Shown here: positions 16,716 through 25,145 of the stretch, in pieces
How positions within the stretch are numbered: position 1 is the first letter of the stretch
Layout of the letters: every line of letters starts with the position of its first letter
Assembly: GCA_963677355.2 (NCBI GenBank)
Contig: CAXXXQ010000003.1
Location: 62,001-126,000, forward strand
Length of the DNA stretch: 64,000 nt
DNA from: Thiomicrorhabdus sp963677355
GTDB lineage: Bacteria; Pseudomonadota; Gammaproteobacteria; Thiomicrospirales; Thiomicrospiraceae
Direction: 5' to 3'
Program-made: the position numbers and the translations under genes
Notes under the pieces: generated by a model
Databases searched by the model: none
The model's input: only the letters and a program-made list of their open reading frames with translations
Told to the model about the DNA's origin: nothing

Positions 16716-17167
16716 GTCATTCCTTGTTCAAGCTTAATCAGTGTGGGTGGTCTGCGGCTTTAGTGAGCGCTTTGTTCACATATTTCATTTTGATGAGTAA
16801 ATACGGTGGTAATTACCAGTCTGATTTATTTTTTCTTTATGGGTAAAAAAGTATAAATATTAATTATATTTACTTACAGATAATACCGGAAAGAATAAAA
16901 CCTTGCTAGAGGAAATACGTATTCAATTACGACGCCAGAGTTGTTTTTATGCGGTAAAGGTTAATTTTGGTGTGGAGAAAGTATTTATAACTTTTTTGGC
17001 TAGTGGTGCACAGCAAGCATCTGCTAGTCGGCACTAGGCTTTATAGGTACGAGTACAGGTCTTATTCTTGGGATGTGTTAAAAAAGTTGTAACAGCTTTT
17101 TTGGGGAGGTGGCAACCGATATTGAAACGCTCTGTGGCAGAGCTGTTTCATCGGTAGAGTAACCGGA
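16716..17167. other. Intergenic region with a large hairpin, no gene seen
   Basis: The 452 bases are AT-rich and hold no convincing reading frame. Next to mtnN an imperfect inverted repeat (17116-17154) can fold as CCGAT, GAAAC, GCTCTG against CAGAGC, GTTTC, ATCGG, about 16 pairs with small bulges. Because it lacks a T tract on either strand, it may be a transcript-end stabiliser for mtnN rather than a simple terminator. Confidence 0.5.
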
Positions 17168-17860
17168 TTAGAGTCTATCCAGCATTCCTAGAATGACTTT
17201 GGCCGAGTGGGTGGCGGCTTGTTCTAGGTATTTTTCGAAAGTGACGGCGTTTTCTTTACCGGCAATATCGGAAAGCGAGCGGATAATGACGAACGGTTTG
17301 TCAAAAGTGTGGCAAGCTTGTGCCACGGCAGCCGCTTCCATTTCGCAGGCGATCATCTCCGGAAAGTTGTTGCGGGTGTTGGCAACATCTTCCGGTTGGT
17401 GCATGAAGCGGTCTCCGGTGGCGATCAAACCGTGCATGTGTACGACTTCGCCCAAATCTTCGATGCTTTTTTGCGCCGCCGAGACCAGTTTGTCATCAGG
17501 TAGGAAGCAAGCCGGCATGCCCGGAACTTGCCCTAAATCGTAACCGAACGGTGTCACGTCGACATCGTGGTGGCAGACCGAACTACTGATAACGATGTCG
17601 CCAACATTCAGGTCGGTATGAAAGCCACCGGCAGAACCGGTATTGATGACATAGTCCGGATCATAATGTTTCAGCAACACGGCAGTACTGATGGCGGCGT
17701 TAACTTTACCGATGCCGGAACGCAATAGCACAATTTCCGTGTCATTGATCTGCCCGGTGTAGTATTCAAAGCCGGCATGGTTTTCCGTGTTCTGGTTGTC
17801 GAGTTTGGAGCGAAGCAGTTTGACCTCTTCTTCCATGGCTCCGATAATGGCGATTTTCAT
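17168..17860 (-). CDS. mtnN: 5'-methylthioadenosine/S-adenosylhomocysteine nucleosidase MtnN
   Basis: MtnN hydrolyses S-adenosylhomocysteine to S-ribosylhomocysteine plus adenine, and methylthioadenosine likewise. The 230-residue length is typical. The N-terminus MKIAIIGAMEEEV carries the catalytic glutamate region, VINTGSAGGF contacts the substrate, ACEMEAAAVAQ contains the ribose-binding glutamate, and IRSLSDIAG holds the catalytic aspartate. It lies eight bases after luxS, so the two consecutive steps of the activated methyl cycle are encoded together. Confidence 0.96.
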   Translation of the reverse strand: MKIAIIGAMEEEVKLLRSKLDNQNTENHAGFEYYTGQINDTEIVLLRSGIGKVNAAISTAVLLKHYDPDYVINTGSAGGFHTDLNVGDIVISSSVCHHDVDVTPFGYDLGQVPGMPACFLPDDKLVSAAQKSIEDLGEVVHMHGLIATGDRFMHQPEDVANTRNNFPEMIACEMEAAAVAQACHTFDKPFVIIRSLSDIAGKENAVTFEKYLEQAATHSAKVILGMLDRL

Positions 17861-17868
17861 AACGGTTC

Positions 17869-18390
17869 CTATACTTCGTTACCTAGCGATTCCAACGTCT
17901 CTTTGCTCAGTGCGATCTCTTCGTTTTTATTGACGCCAATGCCGTCTTTGATGATGCTGTCAGCAATCTCTTTGGCTTCCTCAAGCGAGTGCATTACGAA
18001 AGTTCCGCACTGGTATTCGTTTAATTCAGGAATGTCTTCCATGCGTTCTACATTCAAAACGTCATGCATCGAGGCTAACCAGGCTTCAGCAACTTGCTGT
18101 TCGGACGGGGTGCCCAGCAAGCTCATGTAAAAACCGGTACGGCAACCCATTGGTGAGATGTCGATGATTTCCACGCTGTTGCTGTTCAAATGGTTGCGCA
18201 TGAAACCGGCAAACAGGTGCTCCAAAGTGTGGATACCTTTCTCGCCCATCATCGATTCGTTCGGTTTGTTAAAGCGTAGGTCAAATACGGTAATGGTGTC
18301 GCCGGACGGTGAAGTCATGGTTTTGGCAACACGTACGGCTGGCGCTTTCATGATGGTATGGTCAACGGTAAAACTGTCTAGTAAAGGCAT
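17869..18390 (-). CDS. luxS: S-ribosylhomocysteine lyase LuxS
   Basis: LuxS cleaves S-ribosylhomocysteine to homocysteine and DPD, the precursor of autoinducer-2. The 173-residue protein has the metal motif HTLEH (His54, Glu57, His58) and the third ligand Cys128 in YQCGTF, with the catalytic cysteine in MGCRTGFYM (Cys83). All key residues are intact. It is the first gene of a luxS-mtnN pair, so AI-2 production is probably tied to S-adenosylhomocysteine recycling, relevant to the several SAM methyltransferases nearby. Confidence 0.97.
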   Translation of the reverse strand: MPLLDSFTVDHTIMKAPAVRVAKTMTSPSGDTITVFDLRFNKPNESMMGEKGIHTLEHLFAGFMRNHLNSNSVEIIDISPMGCRTGFYMSLLGTPSEQQVAEAWLASMHDVLNVERMEDIPELNEYQCGTFVMHSLEEAKEIADSIIKDGIGVNKNEEIALSKETLESLGNEV

Positions 18391-18432
18391 AATGAGTTTC
18401 CTTGTTCACTTTTGAAGTAGGGCGTTATTTTA

Positions 18433-18909
18433 TTAAATTTGTTCGTCGATAGGTTGGCCGTCCGGGTTTAGTTCCCATTTTAATATCCAGCCTTTGTCGG
18501 TATCGATGAACAGGTAGTTGCGTTTAAATTCGATTTGATCACCCGCTTCGAATTCCGGCATGGTGAGTTTAAGCAGGCCGATGGTCATGCTGGCGGTGAT
18601 CTTTTCCAAACTGGTTAGAGTGTTGTCTTTCATGATTTGACGAGCGTAATCGTCAAGCGACTGTTGTGCGGTTCCGGTTATGGTTACTTCGGCCACATAG
18701 TGTGTGTCGTTTTGTTTATAACCGTTGTCTTTAACGACGTTGCTGGTCGTGAAGATGCCGCTGAAGTCGCGGTCGAAACGTTCCGCCACCATGGATTTGA
18801 TCTCTTCTTCCGAAGGCTGGTTGCTAAAACATCCGCTCAGTAGCGAACTGATGAAGATCATCAAAATAACCGTGAATGGGCGCCATAAGATCTGTATGGA
18901 CGATTGCAT
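18433..18909 (-). CDS. Predicted lipoprotein of unknown function
   Basis: The 158-residue product has a hydrophobic leader ending in SSLLSGC, a good lipobox with Cys at about residue 27, followed by SNQPSEEEIKSMVAERFDRD. The mature part has alternating strands and ends in KGWILKWELNPDGQP. Residue +2 is Phe (CFSN), compatible with outer-membrane sorting. ATG 18909 is supported by GAGG nine bases upstream. It is upstream of luxS on the same strand but 42 bases away, so co-transcription is possible. Confidence 0.72.
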   Translation of the reverse strand: MQSSIQILWRPFTVILMIFISSLLSGCFSNQPSEEEIKSMVAERFDRDFSGIFTTSNVVKDNGYKQNDTHYVAEVTITGTAQQSLDDYARQIMKDNTLTSLEKITASMTIGLLKLTMPEFEAGDQIEFKRNYLFIDTDKGWILKWELNPDGQPIDEQI

Positions 18910-19021
18910 AGAAACAGCCTCAAAATTAAACGATCGAAAGCGGTTGTTCGCTGATTCCATCGTTGTTTAATTAGAGGCAAAGCATACCATAAAGCGTGAT
19001 TTAATGGCGCGTTGAAGTGGT

Positions 19022-20062
19022 TTATTTGCGAAAGGTAAAGCAGTCGATCAAGGAGTCGATAAAACGTAATTTATTGCGGACAACCTCGGTCAAGATAAAC
19101 GGATAAGCATCGGAAAGCCCCATACTGCGGTTTAATGCATTCATGGTCTGTGCGACACGTGCCCATTCGGAATACCAGTTGTCAAAGTCGTTGGTTTTTG
19201 GCTCGTAGGTGCTCAGGCCGTAGCTGACAGCGGTTTCTAGAGTATCGACGATGTGCAGATAGTGTGCCCAAGTTTCCGCCCAGTCTTCATGGGGGTGACT
19301 ACTGGCGTATTGGCTGATATAAAGGTTGCTACGGAACTTGGGTCGGTCTCTTTGATAATAGCGTTCCAAGGCTTCGTTATAGTCCTGTCTCTCGTCCCCG
19401 AACAGGTCGCGGAACTGATTGAGTTGGCATTCGTTTTGGATGACGATGTCCCAGTAATAGTGGCCCACTTCGTGGCGGAAGTGACCGAGAAGAGTACGGT
19501 AGTTTTCTCCCATTTCTTCTTTTACGGTGTGTAAGAAACCTTCATCCGCTTCCATGGCGTTTAGGGTAATCACGCCATTTGAGTGTCCTGTAAGGACATG
19601 TTCAAGAGCTATGTTGGGGTTGCTACGCTGGTCCTCAAGAAAATCAAAGGCAAGACCGTTCTCTTTTTGAGTGAAATTCTCGATCGGTAGATTTAATTTT
19701 AATAAGGTCGTGAACAGGCGGCGTTTAGCCATCTCCAGTTCATGCCAGCGTTTTTGGTTTTTTTCGCTACTTTGATCCGGAATGGTTCGGGTGCAGGAGC
19801 AAGAGACACACTGGTGTGCTTCCGGGTCGGAGACCGACCAGTTGCATAATACGCTGGAGTAGCGGTTAGAACAGGGGCGAAAATGGACCGAACCACCAAT
19901 ATCGTCTCCGGCATTAGTGTGAGCCTCAAAGCCTTTAGCCGTTAACTCTCCTCCCCACATGGTTTGCGATTTAGAATCAAAAATCAGGTCGCGGCCACAT
20001 TTTTCGCAAAATAAGTTGTTAATAAATATTTCTTGGCCGCACTTACAAAAAAAACGTTTCAA
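19022..20062 (-). CDS. Putative zinc-binding metallopeptidase (Peptidase_Mx type)
   Basis: The 346-residue protein begins with a zinc ribbon (CKCGQEIFINNLFCEKCG) and a second cysteine cluster (CVSCSCTRTIP). It then carries the gluzincin-like motif HFRHEVGHYYW near residue 205, with a later acidic segment HPHEDWAETWAHYLH that can supply the third ligand. This architecture fits PF15887 putative metallopeptidases. The substrate is unknown. It is the last gene of a three-gene unit with the alpha-E and ATP-grasp proteins (25-base gap), a combination seen in many bacteria together with transglutaminase-like proteins. Confidence 0.82.
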   Translation of the reverse strand: MKRFFCKCGQEIFINNLFCEKCGRDLIFDSKSQTMWGGELTAKGFEAHTNAGDDIGGSVHFRPCSNRYSSVLCNWSVSDPEAHQCVSCSCTRTIPDQSSEKNQKRWHELEMAKRRLFTTLLKLNLPIENFTQKENGLAFDFLEDQRSNPNIALEHVLTGHSNGVITLNAMEADEGFLHTVKEEMGENYRTLLGHFRHEVGHYYWDIVIQNECQLNQFRDLFGDERQDYNEALERYYQRDRPKFRSNLYISQYASSHPHEDWAETWAHYLHIVDTLETAVSYGLSTYEPKTNDFDNWYSEWARVAQTMNALNRSMGLSDAYPFILTEVVRNKLRFIDSLIDCFTFRK

Positions 20063-20087
20063 AGTTTAAGTCTCACTGTCGTCTTCT

Positions 20088-21053
20088 CTATTGCTGCGCT
20101 TGAATTTGTTGATTCGGGTCGATTTTGGGATGGAACCATGCGCCATAAAATTGTTGATGCACAATAGAAAGTTGTAGCTGTATGTTATCGAGGTAATCAT
20201 GCAGCACATCGGAGCCTAATTCAAACGGTATTTTCTGGTTAACCATCGATTCCAGGTGGTGAATGGACTGGTTGACTTCTTCCGAAGGCGGTAAGGTGTT
20301 GATTAGTCTTTGAATCTTTTCCACGCAGTGTTTGATTGAGCGTGATAGTTCCTGATCGTTGACCAGAAAACGGATCACGGATTTGCCGTTGATCTCCATC
20401 TGTACCGCTTGGCGATACATGAAAAAAGCGCTGACGGACTTAAGAATATTCGCCCAGAGAATATTTTCGAACTGCTTGCCTTCTTGTTCTTCGGCGACTT
20501 TGGCAACCACAAAAGCTCCCACGTCGAGCATTCTCGAGGTCATGTCAGCACGTTCGATGGCGCTCCCCAATTGTAGGAACTGATAGGTCTTGTTGTAGCT
20601 CATGGTACCTTGCAGCATGCCTGCAATCGCTTGGCAGGAACGGATAATTTGCTCAAGCAATTCGTTGCGTTTTCTTCTGACATAGAAATCCTCCTGATTT
20701 TCTTTAACCAGAAGATAGAGTTCGTTGACGTAGCGCCAGGTCTCTCTAGGCAGGCTGTCTCTTGAAGTTCTGATGTTTTCTCGAGCCCACCATAGTGATG
20801 AAAAAAGCGACGCCGGGTTTTCACGATCCCCTAACAACGCCCAGCAACAATTACGCTCTGTTTTGGCATCAAAATGCTGCTCAAAATAGGGTTCGTTACT
20901 GGTAATTTCGATTAGGGTGTACCAAGTCAACTCAACGTTTTTTGGCATATCGAGCATTAATTGCGAATGGGTTTGTACCAGGCGGGCGGTGTTTTCAATG
21001 CGTTCGATATAACGCGCCAACCAATACAGGCGTTCTGCGACTCTAGAAAGCAT
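20088..21053 (-). CDS. Alpha-E domain protein
   Basis: The 321-residue, mostly helical protein starts MLSRVAERLYWLARYIERIENTARL, the diagnostic beginning of the alpha-E family (PF04168), and continues with NCCWALLGDRENPASLFSS and WWARENIRTSRDSLPRETW. Its biochemical role is not settled; it always travels with circularly permuted ATP-grasp proteins and probably modifies or binds the same peptide product. Its ATG overlaps the last base of the ATP-grasp stop codon. Confidence 0.9.
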   Translation of the reverse strand: MLSRVAERLYWLARYIERIENTARLVQTHSQLMLDMPKNVELTWYTLIEITSNEPYFEQHFDAKTERNCCWALLGDRENPASLFSSLWWARENIRTSRDSLPRETWRYVNELYLLVKENQEDFYVRRKRNELLEQIIRSCQAIAGMLQGTMSYNKTYQFLQLGSAIERADMTSRMLDVGAFVVAKVAEEQEGKQFENILWANILKSVSAFFMYRQAVQMEINGKSVIRFLVNDQELSRSIKHCVEKIQRLINTLPPSEEVNQSIHHLESMVNQKIPFELGSDVLHDYLDNIQLQLSIVHQQFYGAWFHPKIDPNQQIQAQQ

Positions 21054-22501
21054 TATTGATCCTCCGTTTTGACGATCCAGGTGTCTTTACTACCGCCACC
21101 TTGGGATGAGTTAACGACCAAAGAACCTTTAACCAAGGCAACACGGGTCAAGCCGCCATTGGTGACATAACTTTTTTCGCCGTGCAGAATGAATGGCCTC
21201 AAATCAACATGTCTGGCTTCCAAGCTATCATCGAAAATCGTCGGTACGGTTGATAGCTTTAATGTTGGTTGGGCTACATAGTTGCGCGGGTTTTCTTCAA
21301 TCAGTTTGTAAAAGGTATCGATCTCTTCCTGATCGGCGTTAGGGCCGATCAACAAGCCGTATCCCCCGGATTCGTTAGCCGGCTTAACGACCAGTTTCGG
21401 AAGGTGTTTAAGTACATATTTACGGTCTTCTTCACGGCTGCACAGATAGGTCGGAACATTGTCGATCAGCGGCTCTTCGTTAAGGTAATAGCGAATCAAG
21501 TCGGGTACATACGCATACAGCACCTTGTCGTCGGCAACGCCGCACCCCGGCGCATTAGCAATGCCGACATTGCCTTTCCTCCAAGCTCTCATCAAGCCGG
21601 GTACGCCTAGAATGGAGTCTTTGTTGAAAACTTCGGGGTCGATAAAGGCGTCGTCAATTCGGCGGTAAATCACATCCACTTTTTGCAGGCCATCAATATT
21701 ACGCATGTAGACACAATCATCGTCGGCGACGATCAAGTCGCTGCCTTCAACCAGTTCAACGCCCATTTCATGCGCCAGGAAAGCGTGTTCATAGTAGGCC
21801 GAGTTATAGATGCCCGGCGTCAAGACCACTATTTCAGGATCTTCCGAATCGGTCGGAGAGATGGAGCGAAGCATCATCAGCAGTTCATAAGGGTATTGAT
21901 GCATCGGTTGGATATTGATGTCTTGAAACGCTTCCGGCATGGCTGTTTTTGACAAAGAACGGTTTTCAAGCATATAGGAGACGCCGGAAGGAACACGTAA
22001 GTTATCTTCCAGAACATAGAACTTTCCTTCTTGGTCGCGAACCAGATCGGAGCCGCAAATGCATGCCCAGGCGTGGTGTTTTAATTGCATGCCTTTGCAT
22101 TCTTCACGGTAATCTTTTGAGGTCAAAACTACTTCTTCCGGAACGATACCGTCTTTCAAAGCCTTTTGTTCGTTATAGACATCTTCAATGAAATAGTTCA
22201 GTGCATCCAGTCTCTGTTTTAATCCGTCACAGACTTTTTGCCATTCCGAATATTCAATGGTTCTGGGAAGCAGGTCAAACGGCCAAAGTCGATCAATATT
22301 GCCGTTGTCGCTGTAAACGGTAAAAGAGATACCCATCTGAGCGATGGTTTTTTCAGCAATTTTTTGCCTGTTTTTCAGCTCTTCAAACCCTAGCTGATCA
22401 AGGTGGTGGAAAAGCTCTTTTGATGCTAGGCGAGGTTGCCTCGACGAATCAAGGGACTCGTCAAAAAAGCCGTTACTGGAATAACCTTCTTGTATGCGCA
22501 T
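21053..22501 (-). CDS. Circularly permuted ATP-grasp protein (type 2)
   Basis: The 482-residue protein shows ATP-grasp elements in permuted order. WACICGSDLVRDQEGKFYVLEDNLRVPSG lies near residue 145, IYRRIDDAFIDPEVF near 280 and GVADDKVLYAYVP near 320. The ATP-binding LVVKPANESGGYGLLIGP comes late, near 373, and DLRPFILHG follows. Members ligate amino acids or peptides in uncharacterised pathways. It is the first gene of the ATP-grasp/alpha-E/metallopeptidase unit, divergent from the glucosylglycerate operon. Confidence 0.9.
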   Translation of the reverse strand: MRIQEGYSSNGFFDESLDSSRQPRLASKELFHHLDQLGFEELKNRQKIAEKTIAQMGISFTVYSDNGNIDRLWPFDLLPRTIEYSEWQKVCDGLKQRLDALNYFIEDVYNEQKALKDGIVPEEVVLTSKDYREECKGMQLKHHAWACICGSDLVRDQEGKFYVLEDNLRVPSGVSYMLENRSLSKTAMPEAFQDINIQPMHQYPYELLMMLRSISPTDSEDPEIVVLTPGIYNSAYYEHAFLAHEMGVELVEGSDLIVADDDCVYMRNIDGLQKVDVIYRRIDDAFIDPEVFNKDSILGVPGLMRAWRKGNVGIANAPGCGVADDKVLYAYVPDLIRYYLNEEPLIDNVPTYLCSREEDRKYVLKHLPKLVVKPANESGGYGLLIGPNADQEEIDTFYKLIEENPRNYVAQPTLKLSTVPTIFDDSLEARHVDLRPFILHGEKSYVTNGGLTRVALVKGSLVVNSSQGGGSKDTWIVKTEDQ

Positions 22502-22731
22502 AGTCTTGTTCCTGTCTTTTTTGTATAACTAAGCAAAATAAAGGCGTTGTTTTATTTAATTTTAAATAAATCAATGGCTTATGTTTTTTTCTATGAGTTG
22601 AAGCGCTTCTTATAAGCAATTTTTACCATTTAAAGATTAAAAAGCTGTATTTATTTGGTGCTTAAGTTTTTCAAAAAATAACGGAAAATATATAAAACCA
22701 ATTAAAACAAATAGTTATGTTGGAGGATTTA

Positions 22732-22748
22732 AGCACCTTTATGGTGCT
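22732..22748. promoter_or_regulatory. NtrC (GlnG) binding dyad
   Basis: AGCACC-N5-GGTGCT is a perfect dyad that contains GCACC-N5-GGTGC, the core of the NtrC enhancer consensus. Its edge is about 165 bases upstream of the -24 element of a sigma-54 promoter, a normal distance for an NtrC enhancer. A 6-bp stem with loop TTTAT could also form in RNA, but no T tract follows. Confidence 0.7.
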
Positions 22749-22908
22749 AACGGGTTCTGGTTTTGGTGTTTTGGTTAATGGTTTTTAAATTTAGCTGGAT
22801 TATTAATGTTTTTTTAATTTTTAGTTAACGTGTTGAATTAGAAAGGTTAATTGTCTATTTTAGACGTGTTTTTTTTGGTCTTAAAGGTGCAGGATGGGGT
22901 GTTTTTTC

Positions 22909-22925
22909 TTGGCATGGGGTTTGCA
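22909..22925 (+). promoter_or_regulatory. Sigma-54 promoter of the glucosylglycerate/pentose-phosphate operon
   Basis: TTGGCATGGGGTTTGCA matches the -24/-12 consensus TTGGCACG-N4-TTGCW at all but one position, and GG (22911-22912) and GC (22923-22924) are exactly ten bases apart. Transcription would start near 22936, leaving a leader of about 135 bases before the phosphatase gene. Confidence 0.75.
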
Positions 22926-22992
22926 GTAGGCTCGGAGACAGAAAATTCTTGGCTCTATTTAACGAGTGTAAGAATTGAATTTTTGGAGAGCT

Positions 22993-23094
22993 ATGCAGAT
23001 TGCGAGCAATAGAGCGGAAGCAAAAAAGTTAAATGTACAGATTAGAGTGCATGACTTGATTAGGAATAAATATGAGAAGACTCCTGTTTACTGA
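22993..23094 (+). CDS. Candidate leader peptide overlapping the phosphatase start
   Basis: An ATG with GGAG four bases upstream opens a 33-codon frame (MQIASNRAEAKKLNVQIRVH...) that ends in TGA at 23092-23094, out of frame with and overlapping the start of the phosphatase gene at 23072. The peptide is basic and has no recognised domain. Translation to this stop would bring ribosomes over the downstream start region and could modulate it. It could also be a chance frame. Confidence 0.3.
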   Translation: MQIASNRAEAKKLNVQIRVHDLIRNKYEKTPVY

Positions 23095-23893
23095 TCTGGA
23101 CGGTTCGCTATTAGACCATCATGATTACGATTATTCACCGGCAATTCCGGCGCTGGAGAAATTAAAAACGCTGCATGTTCCGTGTATTCTGACGACTAGC
23201 AAAACCGCTGCGGAAGTGATGGATATCCGGGAGGAGCTTCATAACTCCAATCCTTTTATTGTTGAAAATGGAGCGGGTATATTCTGGCCGGCCGGTGCGG
23301 TAAACGAGCATGACCTGCCTGATCAGGCGGCGTTGCAAAATTGGGAGGGTGGATTTCAGTATGTTCGTCTAAGTTCAATCGCCTTGAATCGAGTGGTTGA
23401 GCTGGCTTTGCAGTTGAAGTCTAAGTTCGGATTTGTGTTTGTCGGTTTTTCCGAGATGGATGCACAGCAGGTTGCGGATTGCACCGGCTTGAGTTTGGAA
23501 CAGGCCGAGAAAGCCAAGCAGCGTACTTTCTCGGAACCCTTATTATGGAAAGACAGCGAGGCGAATTTGACGAAGTTTAAAGCGTTTGTCGAACCGCATG
23601 GTTTACAAGTCATTCGCGGTGGTCGTTTTGTGCATTTGATGGGTCGAGCGAATAAGGGTAAAGCGCTGCAATTTCTGAAAGCGTATTATGAAAAACTCTG
23701 GCGCGAACCGGTCGAAACCATGGCGTTAGGTGATGGTGAAAACGATATTCCTCTACTTGAGGCTAGCGATTATGCAGTGATTGTGCGCTCTCCGGTAAAT
23801 AAGCCGCCAAAAATTAAGCATTCGAATAAAAAGACCACTCGTGCCTATGGGCCAACCGGGTGGAATAAAGCTGTGATGGATTGGCTTAAATAA
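23072..23893 (+). CDS. Glucosyl/mannosyl-3-phosphoglycerate phosphatase (HAD-IIB)
   Basis: This 273-residue HAD-superfamily enzyme has motif I FTDLDGSLLD (residues 6-15), motif II TTSKTAAEV and the C-terminal motif GDGENDIPLLE, the signature of mannosyl-3-phosphoglycerate phosphatase-like proteins. It should remove phosphate from glucosyl-3-phosphoglycerate made by the next gene, yielding glucosylglycerate. AGGA lies seven bases before ATG 23072. It is the first full gene of a six-gene operon behind a sigma-54 promoter. Mannosyl versus glucosyl specificity is inferred from the neighbour GpgS. Confidence 0.88.
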   Translation: MRRLLFTDLDGSLLDHHDYDYSPAIPALEKLKTLHVPCILTTSKTAAEVMDIREELHNSNPFIVENGAGIFWPAGAVNEHDLPDQAALQNWEGGFQYVRLSSIALNRVVELALQLKSKFGFVFVGFSEMDAQQVADCTGLSLEQAEKAKQRTFSEPLLWKDSEANLTKFKAFVEPHGLQVIRGGRFVHLMGRANKGKALQFLKAYYEKLWREPVETMALGDGENDIPLLEASDYAVIVRSPVNKPPKIKHSNKKTTRAYGPTGWNKAVMDWLK

Positions 23894-23906
23894 CTAAGGA
23901 GCCTAT

Positions 23907-25139
23907 ATGGACTTTTATCAAAATGGAATTATTTCAACTTTACATAACTTGGTGGATCGCTCAATTGAGGATATGGAGGCGGACTTAAAAAAATTCAGCA
24001 AAACCCGTCCTCTCGGCTTGATCCTGCCGAGTTTGTATTCCGAGTTGCAAACTCCGGCGTTAGCTAAGATTGTTGAAGAGTTGAAGTCCGTTGATTATTT
24101 GAATGAGATTGTCGTTGGCTTAGACCGAGCCGACGAAGATGAGTATCGTCACGCACTTGAGTATTTTGCCGATCTTCCGAATGTGAAAGTGATTTGGAAC
24201 GACGGCCCGCGAATGAAAGCGATTCACCGTAAATTGGTTGAGGAAGATATTGCACCGGAAGCGCCGGGTAAAGGCCGAAACGTCTGGTATATGATCGGTT
24301 ATGTTTTAGGATCGGATAAGGTGGAATCGGTCGCTCTACACGACTGCGATATTGTTACCTATGATCGTTCTCTGTTGGCGCGGCTGATTTATCCGGTCGC
24401 TAATCCGCAGTTCAACTACGCTTTTGCGAAAGGTTTTTATACCCGTATTGCCAACCAGACTTTGAACGGGCGGGTCACCCGTTTATTGGTTACGCCGTTG
24501 ATCAGAGCTTTAAAGAAGACCGCCGGTCAAGAGAACGCAACGGCGATGGAGTATTTGGAACATATCGATTCGTACCGCTATCCGTTAGCGGGTGAATTTG
24601 CCTTTAGAACCGGTGTGATTTCGGATTTAAGGATTCCTTCCGACTGGGGGTTGGAGATCGGCGTGCTTTCCGAAATGCGTCGCAATATCAGTTCTAACCG
24701 AATTTGTCAGGTGGATATTGCGGATATATACGATCACAAGCATCAGGATCTTTCGCCGGATGACGCGGCCAAAGGGCTTTCTAAGATGTCGATTGACATC
24801 AGTAAGGCATTTTTCCGTAAGCTGGCCGCAGAAGGGGTGAGCTATTCCAAAGAGAGTTTCCGCACCCTGAAAGCGACCTATTTCCGCATTGCTCTGGATT
24901 TGATCGAATCTTATCGCAATGACGCGATTATGAATGGTCTGAAGCTGGATATTCATAAAGAAGAGACGGCGGTAGAGATGTTTTGCGAAAACATCATCAA
25001 GGCGGGTAATCATTTTCTGGAAAACCCGATGGAAACGCCGTTTATCCCTTCATGGAACCGAGTGACTTCGGCTTTTCCGGATATTTTGCAAGAGATTACC
25101 GATGCCGTTGATGCCGATATGAAACAGTACGGGAGCTAA
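23907..25139 (+). CDS. gpgS: Glucosyl-3-phosphoglycerate synthase GpgS
   Basis: GpgS transfers glucose from an NDP-glucose donor to 3-phosphoglycerate, the committed step to the compatible solute glucosylglycerate. The 410 residues fit the GT81 family: a GT-A fold with LGLILPSLYSE and LNEIVVGLDRADEDE at the start, an acceptor region GKGRNVWYMIGYVLG, the metal-binding DxD-like VALHDCDIVTYD and a later PLAGEFAFR. It follows the phosphatase after 13 bases and precedes the phosphorylase by 6. Confidence 0.92.
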   Translation: MDFYQNGIISTLHNLVDRSIEDMEADLKKFSKTRPLGLILPSLYSELQTPALAKIVEELKSVDYLNEIVVGLDRADEDEYRHALEYFADLPNVKVIWNDGPRMKAIHRKLVEEDIAPEAPGKGRNVWYMIGYVLGSDKVESVALHDCDIVTYDRSLLARLIYPVANPQFNYAFAKGFYTRIANQTLNGRVTRLLVTPLIRALKKTAGQENATAMEYLEHIDSYRYPLAGEFAFRTGVISDLRIPSDWGLEIGVLSEMRRNISSNRICQVDIADIYDHKHQDLSPDDAAKGLSKMSIDISKAFFRKLAAEGVSYSKESFRTLKATYFRIALDLIESYRNDAIMNGLKLDIHKEETAVEMFCENIIKAGNHFLENPMETPFIPSWNRVTSAFPDILQEITDAVDADMKQYGS

Positions 25140-25145
25140 GTCGTT

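Larger units (their letters stand above)
22502..22992. promoter_or_regulatory. Long AT-rich divergent control region
   Basis: The 491 bases separate the ATP-grasp operon (minus) from the glucosylglycerate operon (plus) and hold no clear gene. Besides the NtrC dyad and sigma-54 promoter listed separately, there is an IHF consensus match AATCAA-N4-TTA at 22569-22581 and a lone GGTGCT NtrC-type half-site at 22657-22662. Long T/A runs between 22770 and 22880 suggest bent DNA between enhancer and promoter. Confidence 0.6.

Noticed and set aside
22732..22748. AGCACC/GGTGCT dyad as a transcription terminator
   Set aside because: Only a 6-bp stem with no T tract on either strand, and it lies upstream of both divergent operons rather than after a gene.
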